From DASUBV01 sp036510065 (GTDB lineage Bacteria; Actinomycetota; Actinomycetes; Streptosporangiales; Streptosporangiaceae): a stretch of 64,000 bases of DNA. The notes below the pieces were generated by a model. The model ran no database searches and had not been told where the DNA came from. It saw only the letters and a list, made by a program, of their open reading frames with translations. Location of the stretch: NCBI GenBank assembly GCA_036510065.1, contig DATCEO010000146.1, forward strand, positions 1 to 64,000. Reading direction: 5' to 3'. The translations under genes and the position numbers were made by a program. Of the stretch, positions 26,885-35,811 are shown piece after piece (the stretch's first letter is position 1; each line of letters opens with the position of its first letter).

Positions 26885-27880
26885 TCACTGCTGATACCCC
26901 GACGAGGTGTAGTAGGCCAGGTTGGCCGGGTCGCTGAACCACTCGATGGTCTGGCGCAGGCCCTGCTCCCGGTCGACCTGCGGCCGCCAGCCGGTGCGCT
27001 CCCGCAGCCGCGACGCGTCGCAGACCAGCCGCATCACCTCGGAGTCCTTGGGCCGCAGGCGCTGCGCGTCCTCGGTGATGTCGGCGTCGATGCCCATCAG
27101 CGCGCTGATCTCCCCGGCCAGGGTGCCGATGGCGACATCATCGCCGGGACCGCAGTTGAATACCTCGCCGAAGACCGCCGAGCCGGGCGCGGTGCCCAGG
27201 TCGATGAACGCCCGGGCGGTGTCGGTGACGAAGCAGAAGTCCCGGGTCGGGGCCAGGGCGCCCAGCCTGAGCTGCCGGGATCCGCCCACTAGCTGGGTGA
27301 TGACCTGCGGGATCACGGCGCGGGTCGACTGCCGCGGGCCGAAGGTGTTGAACGGCCGCAAGGTGGTCGCCGGCAGGCCGAAGCTCAGGTGATAGGACTC
27401 GACCAGCTTGTCGGCGCCGACCTTGGACGCGGCGTATGGCGACTGGGCCTGCAGCGGGTGCGCCTCGCTGATAGGCACCGTCTGGGCGGTGCCGTAGGTC
27501 TCGCTCGTCGAGGTATGCACCAGGCGCGGCGTCTGGCAGGCCCGGACGGCCTCCAGCACGTGCAGCGTGCCGATCGTGTTGGTATCCACGAACGACCGCG
27601 GCGCCGCGTAGGAGTACGGCACGGAGCCAAGCGCGGCCAGGTGGTATACGGCGGATGCGCCCTCCACCAGCGATCGAACCGAACCCGGGTCCCGCACGTC
27701 ACCGAAGACCACGTCTACCTGGTCGGCGATGTCCGGCTCCAGCGTGTCCAGCCAGCCCCGCGAGCTGAACATGTTGTACAGCGCCATGGCCCGCACGCGA
27801 TGCCCGCGGCGCACGAGCGCCTCGGTCAGGTGCGAGCCGATGAAGCCCTCGGCTCCGGTAACCGCCACGATGTCCGACAT
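26885..27880 (-). CDS. NAD-dependent NDP-sugar 4,6-dehydratase, LegB-like SDR (locus A)
   Basis: Extended SDR, 331 residues. NAD-binding AVTGAEGFIGSHLTEALVRR, the segment YNMFSSRGWLDTLEPDIADQ, catalytic Thr/Tyr/Lys in STSETYGTAQ and QSPYAASKVGADKL, and LRPFNTFGPRQSTRAVIPQV. These closely recall LegB-type 4,6-dehydratases and, more distantly, GDP-mannose 4,6-dehydratase. The 4-keto-6-deoxy product would be passed to the SDR encoded next. No LegC or NeuB-like synthase is present, so legionaminic acid is not indicated. The substrate nucleotide (UDP-, GDP- or dTDP-linked) cannot be read from the sequence. Confidence 0.87.
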   Translation of the reverse strand: MSDIVAVTGAEGFIGSHLTEALVRRGHRVRAMALYNMFSSRGWLDTLEPDIADQVDVVFGDVRDPGSVRSLVEGASAVYHLAALGSVPYSYAAPRSFVDTNTIGTLHVLEAVRACQTPRLVHTSTSETYGTAQTVPISEAHPLQAQSPYAASKVGADKLVESYHLSFGLPATTLRPFNTFGPRQSTRAVIPQVITQLVGGSRQLRLGALAPTRDFCFVTDTARAFIDLGTAPGSAVFGEVFNCGPGDDVAIGTLAGEISALMGIDADITEDAQRLRPKDSEVMRLVCDASRLRERTGWRPQVDREQGLRQTIEWFSDPANLAYYTSSGYQQ

Positions 27881-27940
27881 GCTGTTCCCCCGATTCCGTT
27901 ACTTCGTTGGTTTCCGCCGCTCCGGCGGCGGAGTCCGGCC

Positions 27941-29410
27941 CTAGAAGGCGTGGCGGACCGCCATGGACAGCACCCTGGTCGCATACCCGCCAAGCACGAT
28001 GAGCAGTCCGATGCACGCCGCCAGCTGGGAGACCACCCCGAGCTCGCGCCAGGCGATCTCGAAGGCCAGCGCCCCGGCGCAGGCGATCAGCGCGACGGCC
28101 CGGACGCCCAGTGCCTGCAGGGCCAGGGCCAGGAACATCGCGCAGCCCAGCGCCAGGTAGACCGCGAGCTCGGGCAGCAGCAGCCGGGCCGGCTGGACGA
28201 GCCCGGCCGCGACGGCGATCCAGGTCGCGATCATGGTGAGCACGACGGCGGCCAGCAGGTACTGGCCGACTGCCCGGGCCAGCACCAGCCGCGCGCCGCG
28301 GCCGAAGACGCGCAGGTCGTGGGTCGAGCGCAGCAGCTCGCGGGTCCGCCGGCGATAGGCCAGCAGGCTCCACTCGGCGGCGCCCATGGACAGCGACAGC
28401 GGCAGCGTGGCCAGCAGCGCGCCGACGTTCACGCCCCCGTGGCCGTTGGCACCGGCGATGACCGGGAACGCCAGCAGGCCGGCGGCCAGCAGCCCGAACA
28501 CCGCGGCCGGGGCGGCGGCCCGCAGCTCGGCCGCCGCGACCAGGCGGCCGGCGGCCCCTCGGCCGCCGCGGGTGCACACCAGGGCGGCCACCACGGCCAG
28601 CACCGGGGTGGCGGCCAGCGCGGCCCAGGAGGCGTGCTGCAGGTTCGGCGGGCGGCCGAGGGCCAGGAACGCCGCGCTGCCCAGCACCCCGGGCGCGAGC
28701 ACGGCCAGCAGCCACTTCTCCGCCCCGAGCACCAGCAGCACGCAGGCCCCGAGCATGTAAGCGCCCTCGGCCAGGCCGAAGAGCAGCACCGGTAGCTGCG
28801 CGTGCACCAGCAGCGCCGTGCCGGACATGATCAGCGCCAGCAGGACCAGCCCGGCCAGCAGCCCGGCGCGCAGCAGGCGCTTGGCCTGACGGCGGTCGGT
28901 CGTCCGGCCCAGCCGCAGGTAGCCCAGGCCGGCCAGGCCCTGGCTGCTCGCCCACGCGGACAGCAGCGCGATGATCAGGACGGCGTGCATGCCGGGGCCG
29001 GCCAGCAGCACGGCCGCGGCCGGGAAGCAGACGGCGGGCAGTCCGTAGAGCAGCCCGTGCAGCACCGGCTGCAGCCTGCTGACCTGCCAGGGGTCCGCGG
29101 GCGGGGGCGGCTCGGCCGGCTGGCGCGGCACCTGGATGTACATCTCGGCCGCGAGCTCGAAAACGTCAGGGTAGCCGTAGCGGTCGCGGACCATCTGGTC
29201 GCTCATCCCGTCGAACTCCAGCGCGCTGGCGATCTCCAGCGGGTCCACCGCGGACTCGCAGACGGGCGCGAAGTCCTGGCACAGGGCGGCGACCGTCAGC
29301 GGCGGCGCGGTCTGGCTCCCCGCGATGGTGCGCAGGTGCGGCAGGCCGCCCTCGTCGTTGACGGGCCGCAGCGCGCGGGGCAGCTGGGTCCGCAGGTCTC
29401 CGGCGCTCAT
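27941..29410 (-). CDS. Polytopic membrane protein next to PelF, possible PelG-like exporter (locus A)
   Basis: 489 residues from the ATG at 29410, which overlaps the stop of the PelF-like gene by four bases. The first ~130 residues are soluble (AGDLRTQLPRALRPVNDEGG, DPLEIASALEFDGMSDQMVR); the rest has about a dozen hydrophobic segments (VLHGLLYGLPAVCFPAAAVL, GLLAGLVLLALIMSGTALLV and so on). In Pel systems the gene after pelF encodes the membrane protein PelG, thought to move the polymer across the membrane. Position and topology make a PelG-like or flippase role plausible, but I see no diagnostic sequence motif. Confidence 0.75.
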   Translation of the reverse strand: MSAGDLRTQLPRALRPVNDEGGLPHLRTIAGSQTAPPLTVAALCQDFAPVCESAVDPLEIASALEFDGMSDQMVRDRYGYPDVFELAAEMYIQVPRQPAEPPPPADPWQVSRLQPVLHGLLYGLPAVCFPAAAVLLAGPGMHAVLIIALLSAWASSQGLAGLGYLRLGRTTDRRQAKRLLRAGLLAGLVLLALIMSGTALLVHAQLPVLLFGLAEGAYMLGACVLLVLGAEKWLLAVLAPGVLGSAAFLALGRPPNLQHASWAALAATPVLAVVAALVCTRGGRGAAGRLVAAAELRAAAPAAVFGLLAAGLLAFPVIAGANGHGGVNVGALLATLPLSLSMGAAEWSLLAYRRRTRELLRSTHDLRVFGRGARLVLARAVGQYLLAAVVLTMIATWIAVAAGLVQPARLLLPELAVYLALGCAMFLALALQALGVRAVALIACAGALAFEIAWRELGVVSQLAACIGLLIVLGGYATRVLSMAVRHAF

Positions 29411-31002
29411 CCGGCTGCCTCCGCTGGCATGGTGTCCGCCGGCCCGGAGTGTGCGGGCCCGGAGTGTGCGGGCACGGAGTGTGCGGGCCCGGAGTGTGCG
29501 GGCCCGGAGTCTGCGGGCACGGTGTCCGCCGGCCCGGCGGCGAGGCGCAGGGCGCCCGGCCCGGTGCCTGGCTGCGCGGTTGGCAGCGGGCGGCCGGTGC
29601 CCAGGAACAGGTAGATCTCGTCGAACGCGCTGACCGCGCGGTCGACTGTGAAGTACTCCAGGGCCCGCAGCCGGGCGGCGCTGCCCAGGCGCTGCCGCAG
29701 CCCGGCGTCGCGCAGCAGGGTGAGGCAGGCCTCGGCCAGCTCGGCGGGCCGCCGCGGGGGCACGACCAGGCCGGTGTCCCCCACCGCCTCGGTCACGCCG
29801 CCGACATCGGTGGCGACGCAGGGGCGGCCGCAGGTCATGGCCTCGATCAGGGTGTACGGGAAGCCCTCCGAGATGCTGCACAGCACGACGACCTGGCCGG
29901 CGGCGTAGGCGTCGCGAATCTCCGCTACCCGGCCCTCGAACGTCACCGACTCACCCAGGCCCAGCTCCCGGCCCAGCGCCTTGCACCGGGTGACGTACGG
30001 CTCACGGCTGGCCGGGGGCGACCCGAAGATCCGCAGCCGCGCGTCGGGTAGTTCTGCCCGCACGATGGCGAAGGCGCGCAGCAGCGACTCCAGGTCCTTG
30101 ATCGGGTCCAGCCGCCCGGCCCAGGAGATCGTCGGTACCTCGGGCTCGCTGTCAAAGGCGGGGAAGTCGGCCGGGTTCACGCCGTTGTAGACGGTCCGCA
30201 CCCGGGACAGGTCCGCGCCGAGCCGGGCCTCCCAGCGCTTGTTGTACACGTTCCCCGGCGTGATGACCGCGGCCTCCTGGTACCCGAGCACGCACAGCCG
30301 GCGCAGGAACTGCAGGTACAGCTGCTTCACCGGCCAGCGGTAGGGGTCCTGGCGGCTGTGCAGGTAATGCTCGCGCATGTACAGCCCATGCTCGGTCACG
30401 ACAACGGGGGTGCCGTACCGCCACTTGGCCGTGAGGGCCGGCAGCGCGCCGAGCCCGTTGGTGACCGCGTGCACGACGTCGGCCCGCGGCGGCGGGTGCG
30501 ACAGCGGCCGGAACGCGTGCTCGATCAGCTGGATCGCGGTCACGGCGTCCTGCAGCGTGGGCGGCGGCAGGTCGGGATCGGGCCAGCGCTGCCGCCAGGC
30601 CTCGCTGAGCAGCCGCACCGACTCCTCGCTGGCCAGGGCGGCGGACAGGTTCCCGTACTGCGCGTAGGCGAACATCTCCCGCATGATCTCCCCGAACCGG
30701 TCCTGCTCCTGGTCGGGCGAAGCCAGCAGCACCTCGACCAGCTCCCGCACCGGCGGCCCGGCCGTCGGCCGCAGCCACCGTGATCCCGGCGGCGACGGCG
30801 GCGGGGGGCCCCACAGCGGCATGGTGGTCAGGCCGGTGACGTTGCCCGGCAGCGTCCAGCTCACCGGCTCGCTCCCGGTCGCCACCACGGCGACCAGCGA
30901 GAAGTCGTAATCCGGCAGGCCCCGGACCAGCTGGTCGCACCACACGCTGACCCCGCCGAACTGGTGCGGGTAGGTGCCCTCGGCCGTCAGTGCAATCTCC
31001 AC
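29407..31002 (-). CDS. PelF-like GT4 glycosyltransferase (locus A)
   Basis: 531 residues, longer than ordinary GT4 enzymes because of the extended N-terminal domain found in PelF. It opens EIALTAEGTYPHQFGGVSVW, the signature N-terminus of PelF, the cytoplasmic UDP-sugar polymerising transferase of Pel exopolysaccharide. The C-terminal GT-B half has ISWAGRLDPIKDLESLLRAF and SEGFPYTLIEAMTCGRPCVA with the E-x7-E motif. A disordered tail is encoded by seven 15-bp tandem units. Downstream is a polytopic membrane protein (PelG-like position). It starts just after the preceding GT4 stop. Confidence 0.88.
   Translation of the reverse strand: MEIALTAEGTYPHQFGGVSVWCDQLVRGLPDYDFSLVAVVATGSEPVSWTLPGNVTGLTTMPLWGPPPPSPPGSRWLRPTAGPPVRELVEVLLASPDQEQDRFGEIMREMFAYAQYGNLSAALASEESVRLLSEAWRQRWPDPDLPPPTLQDAVTAIQLIEHAFRPLSHPPPRADVVHAVTNGLGALPALTAKWRYGTPVVVTEHGLYMREHYLHSRQDPYRWPVKQLYLQFLRRLCVLGYQEAAVITPGNVYNKRWEARLGADLSRVRTVYNGVNPADFPAFDSEPEVPTISWAGRLDPIKDLESLLRAFAIVRAELPDARLRIFGSPPASREPYVTRCKALGRELGLGESVTFEGRVAEIRDAYAAGQVVVLCSISEGFPYTLIEAMTCGRPCVATDVGGVTEAVGDTGLVVPPRRPAELAEACLTLLRDAGLRQRLGSAARLRALEYFTVDRAVSAFDEIYLFLGTGRPLPTAQPGTGPGALRLAAGPADTVPADSGPAHSGPAHSVPAHSGPAHSGPADTMPAEAAG
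29431..29535. repeat. Seven 15-bp tandem units at the 3' end of the PelF-like gene
   Basis: Units of the type GGAGTGTGCGGGCCC or GGTGTCCGCCGGCCC, in frame with the minus-strand gene, encode a Ser/Thr/Ala/His/Gly/Pro/Val/Asp pentapeptide series near its C-terminus. Confidence 0.92.
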
Positions 31003-31003
31003 G

Positions 31004-32269
31004 TCAGCCCGCGCCCCCCCGGGTCTGGCCCGTGGTTAGGCGGCCCGTGGACAGGCGGCCCGTGGACAGGCGGCCCGTGGTTAGGCGGCCCGTGGTCAGG
31101 CGGCCCAGGGCCGGGCGGCGGGCGGCGGCCGAGGCGGCCCGGGCCTCACCGAGCCGGCCAGCGCTGCGGCGGCCGGTGGTCAGGCGGACTGTGGCGATGT
31201 CCTCGTAGAGGTCGTCAATGCGGCTGGTCACCGACTCGATGCCGTAGCGGTCCATGACCTCGGTGACCGGCTGCCGGGGACGGCTACCCGCCTCGATCTC
31301 CTTGCTGATCTCCGCGCGCACCGCGGCCACGTTCCCGGCCACCTGACGGGCCCGGTCGGTGCTGATCCCGTCCAGGGCCGGGCAGGTGGTGTAGAGCACC
31401 GGCAGCCCGTTGGACAGCGCCTCCAGGACCGACAGCCCGAAGGTCTCCTGCAGCGACGTGGTGAGGTTCAGGTCGGAAGCCGACAGCATCGCCGTCATGT
31501 CGGCCTGGTAGCCGCCGAAGATGACATGCTCGGTGATACCGAGCTTGGCGGCCACGGCCTCCAGCCGGTCGCTCTCCTCGCCGCGGCCGACGATCAGCAT
31601 CTTGCAGCGGTCGCCGAGCAGCGGCGCGGCCGCCGCCATGGCCAGGTCGATGCGCTTGTTGGGATCCAGCCGCCCGAGGGTGCCGATCACGTAGGCGTCG
31701 GGCGCGATGCCGAACTGCTCGCGGACCTGAGCCCGGGTAGCCGGGTCGAAGGACAGGGTGCTGAAGTCCAGCCCGTTCGGGATGACGGTGATCTTGCGGG
31801 CCGGCACGCCCCAGTTCACCAGCCGGTCACGGACCACGTCGGCCACGGCGATGGTGGCGTCGGAGGTCAGCTCGGACGCCAGGTACAGGGCCCGCACCGA
31901 GGGGCTCATCTTCCGCCGCTCGATATGGGTGTCGCCGATGGAGTGCTCGGTGGTCACGATGACCGGGGTGCGCGCCAGCCGGGCCGCGGGCCGGGCGTAG
32001 ATCTGGGCCCGGTACAGGTGCGCGTGCACCACGTCGTAACGCCCGTCGCGGATGATCTTGTAGAGCCGCAGCAGGGCGCCCAGCTCGGTGTTGCGCCGCA
32101 TGCCGAGATCACGCACGGTCACGCCGTGCCCGCGGAGCCGGTCGGCGACCGGGCCCGGGTTGTAGAGGGTAACAACGTCAGCGTCATGCCGGGTGTGCTG
32201 CAGCACCGCATCCAGCTGCAGCTCGGCGCCGCCGACATCCAGTCCGGTAATGACATGCAGAACTTTCAT
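31004..32269 (-). CDS. GT4-family glycosyltransferase (locus A)
   Basis: 421 residues; starts MKVLHVITGLDVGGAELQLD, a classical GT4 N-terminus, with VVHAHLYRAQIYARPAARLA, VIGTLGRLDPNKRIDLAMAA and the donor-binding QETFGLSVLEALSNGLPVLY. No transmembrane segment. It is about as similar to the locus B enzyme at 47703–48896 as a within-region duplicate would be (the same GGAELQL start and the same TTEHSIG-type and KM(S/T)P motifs). The last ~30 residues are encoded by five 15-bp tandem units. Its ATG overlaps the stop of the deacetylase by four bases. Confidence 0.9.
   Translation of the reverse strand: MKVLHVITGLDVGGAELQLDAVLQHTRHDADVVTLYNPGPVADRLRGHGVTVRDLGMRRNTELGALLRLYKIIRDGRYDVVHAHLYRAQIYARPAARLARTPVIVTTEHSIGDTHIERRKMSPSVRALYLASELTSDATIAVADVVRDRLVNWGVPARKITVIPNGLDFSTLSFDPATRAQVREQFGIAPDAYVIGTLGRLDPNKRIDLAMAAAAPLLGDRCKMLIVGRGEESDRLEAVAAKLGITEHVIFGGYQADMTAMLSASDLNLTTSLQETFGLSVLEALSNGLPVLYTTCPALDGISTDRARQVAGNVAAVRAEISKEIEAGSRPRQPVTEVMDRYGIESVTSRIDDLYEDIATVRLTTGRRSAGRLGEARAASAAARRPALGRLTTGRLTTGRLSTGRLSTGRLTTGQTRGGAG
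31031..31105. repeat. Five 15-bp tandem units at the 3' end of a GT4 gene
   Basis: Units such as CGTGGTTAGGCGGCC and CGTGGACAGGCGGCC, in frame, encode a repeating Gly-Arg-Leu-(Thr/Ser)-Thr tail. Confidence 0.92.
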
Positions 32270-33066
32270 CCGTGCCTCCCCTTCACCGCGACGTAGCCCT
32301 TGTGGAGCCGTCGCTTGACGGTCATGCGGGCGGCGCTGTCGCGCTCCCCGATGTAGATCCGCGGCAGTGCCAGCGGCCCGAGGTGGGCCAGCGGCGTCTG
32401 CACCGCGCAGGCGTACTCGTAGCCGGCGGCGCCCACGGAGTAACGCGCTGCCGCGTCCATCGACCCGTACGGATAGGCGAAGCCCCGGATCGGCGCCGAC
32501 AGCAGGTCCTCCAGCCGCTCCCGGCTCGCGGTGACCTCAGCCGCCTGACGGCCGGCGGACAGGGTGGCCAGGTGCCGGTGCGTCGCGCTGTGCGAGCCGA
32601 TCTCGATGCCGGCGGCGGCCAGCTCGGCCACCCCGGCGGCGTCCAGCAGCGGCCAGACCGGGCCCTCGTCCCACTCGTTGGTGCGGCCCAGCAGGTCGGA
32701 GATGATGAACGCCGTCGCGCCGAATCCCCGGCGGTCCAGCTCGGGCAGCGCGGTGTCCAGCACGCTGGCGTAGCCGTCATCGAAGGTGATCCCGACCATC
32801 CCGGCCGCCTGGCCGGCCGCGGCCGCGTCGACCAGCGTGGCGACGCTGACCCCGCGCAGCCCGCTGCGCTCGAGCCAGCTCATCTGCTCGGCGAAGCGCC
32901 GCGGTGACACGCACAGCTGGTTCGGGTCCCGGGCGACGTCCGCGATGCCGTGGTACATCAAGATCACCGGGGCGTCGCGCAGCCGCATCGGAGCCTGCTC
33001 CGGAGCCGCCGCCAGGGCAGCGGCGGGGGCGGGAGTCGCGGCGGTCGCCGTCGTCGCGGGGGTCAC
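32266..33066 (-). CDS. CE4 polysaccharide deacetylase (locus A)
   Basis: NodB-fold N-deacetylase, 266 residues. All key motifs are intact: TFDDGY at 94–99 (catalytic base and first metal ligand), SHSATH with His159 and His163, and AYPYGSMDAAARY. After a Thr/Ala/Pro-rich leader it starts VILMYHG. No signal peptide or membrane helix is visible, so it may act on a cytoplasmic, lipid-linked or nucleotide-linked substrate, or be exported in an unusual way. The GTG at 33066 overlaps the stop of the glycosylphosphotransferase (GTGA) and its own stop overlaps the next GT4 start (ATGA). Paralogue of 51165–51932. Confidence 0.9.
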   Translation of the reverse strand: MTPATTATAATPAPAAALAAAPEQAPMRLRDAPVILMYHGIADVARDPNQLCVSPRRFAEQMSWLERSGLRGVSVATLVDAAAAGQAAGMVGITFDDGYASVLDTALPELDRRGFGATAFIISDLLGRTNEWDEGPVWPLLDAAGVAELAAAGIEIGSHSATHRHLATLSAGRQAAEVTASRERLEDLLSAPIRGFAYPYGSMDAAARYSVGAAGYEYACAVQTPLAHLGPLALPRIYIGERDSAARMTVKRRLHKGYVAVKGRHG

Positions 33067-34505
33067 CGGCCGCCCCCCAGGCCGGAGAGCGCCGAGCCGA
33101 CGGTCCGCAGCAGGATCACCGTGTCCAGCCACGGCGACCAGTACTCGATGTACTGGTTGTCGAACCGGCTGCGCTCAGTGATCGAGGTGTCGCCGTGCAG
33201 GCCGTGCACCTGGGCCCAGCCCGTGAGCCCGGCCCGCACGCGGTCGCGGTCGGCGTAGCGCGGGATCTCCCGGCCGAACTGCTCGGCGAAGTGCGGGCGC
33301 TCGGGCCGCGGCCCGACCAGGGACATCTCGCCGCGCAGCACGTTGACCAGCTGCGGCAGCTCATCCAGGTGCGTGGCCCGCAGCCAGCCGCCGAGCCTGC
33401 TGTAGCGGCGGGCATCCACGGTCCAGCGGGTATCGGAGTCGCTGGCATCGGGAATGGTGCGCAGCTTGAGCACGGTCGCCTCCCGGCCATCGCCGGTCAC
33501 CCGCCGCTGCCGGAACAGCGGCGACTGGCCGGTCTGCAGCGCGATGGCGGCCGTCGCCGCGAGCAGCACCGGAAGGGCGGCGGCCAGCATGACGGTGGCG
33601 ACGGTGACATCGAAGGCCCGCTTCAGTCCCCGGCTCGCCGGGGACTCCCCGATCCGGCGCAGCGGGATCAGCGGGATGCCCCAGATCTCGTCCAGGCTGC
33701 CGCGCGGGATGGCCAGGCCCAGCTCGTGCAGCCGCGGGACCACGCACACCTGCGCCCGCAGCCGCCGGCAGGCGCGCAGGATCGCGACCAGGTCCTCGTC
33801 TCTCCAGTCACCGAAGCAGACGATGACCCGGCGGATTGCGAGCCCGGCGACGACCTGAGCCAGGTCCTCGGGGCGGCCCAGGGACGGCTCGGGAAGGTCC
33901 CGCCGCGGCGCCCCGGTGTCGAGGAAGCCGCTGACCCGCAGGCCGAGCTCGGGGTGACGCCGGACCTGCTCGGCCAGGTACGCGCCGAAGGTCCCGGAAC
34001 CAATGACCAGGGTGGCCTCTGTCAGCGCGCCCCGCCGGTGCGCCACCCGCAGGCCGCAGCTGGCCAGCAGCCGGAACGTGATGACCAGTCCCGCCGAGAT
34101 CAGCCCCAGCCGCAGCGCGGCCGCCGCCGGCAGCAGCGGCAGCGCCGCCAGCACCGGCAGCAGGGTCGCGGCCAGGATCCGGCTGGCCTGATCGGAGACC
34201 CGCAGGCAGATCCGCAGCCGGTACAGCCCGCCCAGCCACAGCGCGGTCAGCACGACGAGCCCGTACAGGACTGTCGCCAGGCCGGCCGACATGCTCGCCC
34301 CGGCCGTGGCCAGGCCGATGGAGTCGGCAATTGGCAGCGCCGCGACCAGGACGAGGCGGCTCAGCCCGAGCCGGCCGCGGCCGGCCGGACCGCAGCCTGG
34401 CCGTGTCGGCTCAGCCCTCCCGGTGCGTGGCAGCCCGGCCGGCGAGCGTCCGGTGCGCGCCTGGCCGGGCACAGCCGGCCGGTGCTCCTGGAAATAGTTC
34501 ACCAT
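33063..34505 (-). CDS. Polyprenyl-phosphate glycosylphosphotransferase, full length (locus A)
   Basis: Initiating transferase that places the first sugar-1-phosphate on undecaprenyl phosphate; 480 residues from the ATG at 34505. The N-terminal half has several membrane helices (about residues 35–150) and a CoA/NAD-binding-like domain (VIGSGTFGAYLAEQVRRHPE); the C-terminal catalytic part has one further helix (DVTVATVMLAAALPVLLAAT) followed by VLKLRTI, RATHLDELPQLVNVLRGEMS, VGPRPERP and GLTGWAQVHG. This is the WcaJ/PssY architecture. Follows the FAD protein gene after 73 bases, the largest gap inside the operon head. Confidence 0.93.
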   Translation of the reverse strand: MVNYFQEHRPAVPGQARTGRSPAGLPRTGRAEPTRPGCGPAGRGRLGLSRLVLVAALPIADSIGLATAGASMSAGLATVLYGLVVLTALWLGGLYRLRICLRVSDQASRILAATLLPVLAALPLLPAAAALRLGLISAGLVITFRLLASCGLRVAHRRGALTEATLVIGSGTFGAYLAEQVRRHPELGLRVSGFLDTGAPRRDLPEPSLGRPEDLAQVVAGLAIRRVIVCFGDWRDEDLVAILRACRRLRAQVCVVPRLHELGLAIPRGSLDEIWGIPLIPLRRIGESPASRGLKRAFDVTVATVMLAAALPVLLAATAAIALQTGQSPLFRQRRVTGDGREATVLKLRTIPDASDSDTRWTVDARRYSRLGGWLRATHLDELPQLVNVLRGEMSLVGPRPERPHFAEQFGREIPRYADRDRVRAGLTGWAQVHGLHGDTSITERSRFDNQYIEYWSPWLDTVILLRTVGSALSGLGGGR

Positions 34506-34578
34506 GTCGGGGATCTCTCTGCTGGATGAGGCCGGGCAGGGTGGCGGGCGGGGAATCTCAGGAATCAGGAATCGGCAG

Positions 34579-35811
34579 TCAGCGGCCTGCGGCCACCGCG
34601 GCCCGGGCCGGGGCGCGGGCGGAGCCGGCCAGCCGGCGGGCCACCGTGGCCGCCGCGTGGTCGGAGCCGTAGACGAACCGCATGACCGGCCCCAGGCTGG
34701 GCGCCACCGCCGGCCCGATGACATACAGACCCGGTGCCGAGGACTGGTAGTCGCCCCCGACACTGACGGTCCCCGAGACGGTCCGCAGCCGCGACGCCAG
34801 CGCGTCGTCCAGGAAGGACAGCCTGCTCAGGTCCGGCTGGTACCCGGTGGCGGCGACGATGTGGTCGGCCTCCAGCTCGCGGACCGACCCGTCCCGGGCG
34901 GTCAGCCCGAGGCGGACGCCATCGCCGCGCTCCGCCGCCGAGTGCACGGCATGACCCGTCAGGACGGGGAACTGACCCTCTACCCGGGCCCGCAGCCAGG
35001 AGGCGCCGGCGGGACCGAGAGCCGTCCGGGCGCGGAACACCCGGGTCCGCTCAGGCAGATGCCGGAACAGCTCGGGATGCCGGGAGTAGAACCAGGTGGT
35101 CCAGCCCGAGCCCAGCCCGGCCTCGGGCTCCTTCATCCGCTGCAGCAGCGGGCGGTCCGGGGCCAGCGGCCGGCCATTCCACACCAGCCGGTCCGCCCGG
35201 GCGATGAGCTGCACCTCGGCTCCGCCCTCATGCAGCAGGGCGGCGCTCTCGAGCGCCGACTGGCCTGCCCCGACCACCACCACGCGCTGGCCGGCGAAGG
35301 CCCCGAGATCGGTGTGCGCGGAGCTGTGCGTGCACGCCGACGGCGGCAGGCTGGCCAGCAGGCCGGGCAGCCGCGCGAAGTGCTCGACCCCGGCGGCCAC
35401 GATCACGTTCCGGGCCTGGACTTCCTCACCATCGGCCAGGGTGACGCGGTAGCCACCGCGGTGCCGGGAGACCCCGGTGACGAGCATCTCCTCCAGGCCG
35501 GGGGCCAGCTGATCGGCGAACCACTCGCCGTAGCTGATGAAGGTGTCCAGCGGGACGGGCAGGCCGTAGCTGGCGTAGGGACGCCCCGTCTGGCGGCAGA
35601 ACGCCTCGAGGGTGTGGCTGCCGCACGGGTCGGAGAGGTTGGACGCGAAGCCCTGCGACTTCAGGTACATCCCCCGCGGCATGGCTTCCCGCCACAGCCG
35701 CATCGGCAGGCCGAACTGGCGGAAGTTCATTCCGGCGGCGCGCAGGTGCGCCCCGGCCGACAGTCCGTACGGTCCCGCTCCCACGATCGCAACGTCGACG
35801 GCGTCGCTCAT
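34579..35811 (-). CDS. FAD-dependent monooxygenase-like protein (locus A)
   Basis: 410-residue flavoprotein of the FMO / N-hydroxylase type. Two dinucleotide-binding motifs are visible: VGAGPYGLS near residue 9 (FAD) and VVGAGQSALESA near 175 (NAD(P)H). Also PMRLWREAMPRGMYLKSQGF and DHIVAATGYQPDLSRL, the FATGY-type motif shared with ornithine and lysine N-hydroxylases and related enzymes. The start is the ATG at 35811, overlapping the ATP-grasp stop by four bases. An orthologous pair in the same order heads locus B. The substrate is unknown; oxidation of an amine or of an aminoacyl group attached to the polymer is speculation. Confidence 0.85.
   Translation of the reverse strand: MSDAVDVAIVGAGPYGLSAGAHLRAAGMNFRQFGLPMRLWREAMPRGMYLKSQGFASNLSDPCGSHTLEAFCRQTGRPYASYGLPVPLDTFISYGEWFADQLAPGLEEMLVTGVSRHRGGYRVTLADGEEVQARNVIVAAGVEHFARLPGLLASLPPSACTHSSAHTDLGAFAGQRVVVVGAGQSALESAALLHEGGAEVQLIARADRLVWNGRPLAPDRPLLQRMKEPEAGLGSGWTTWFYSRHPELFRHLPERTRVFRARTALGPAGASWLRARVEGQFPVLTGHAVHSAAERGDGVRLGLTARDGSVRELEADHIVAATGYQPDLSRLSFLDDALASRLRTVSGTVSVGGDYQSSAPGLYVIGPAVAPSLGPVMRFVYGSDHAAATVARRLAGSARAPARAAVAAGR

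Noticed and set aside
26885..27880. Legionaminic acid pathway based on the LegB-like dehydratase
   Set aside because: No LegC-type aminotransferase, NeuB-like synthase or CMP-sugar synthetase occurs in the window. A simple 6-deoxy sugar route with the next SDR fits better.
29435..31105. CRISPR array or dispersed mobile repeat, suggested by the short regular repeats
   Set aside because: The units are directly adjacent without spacers, differ in sequence from array to array and keep the reading frame. They are independent tandem duplications.
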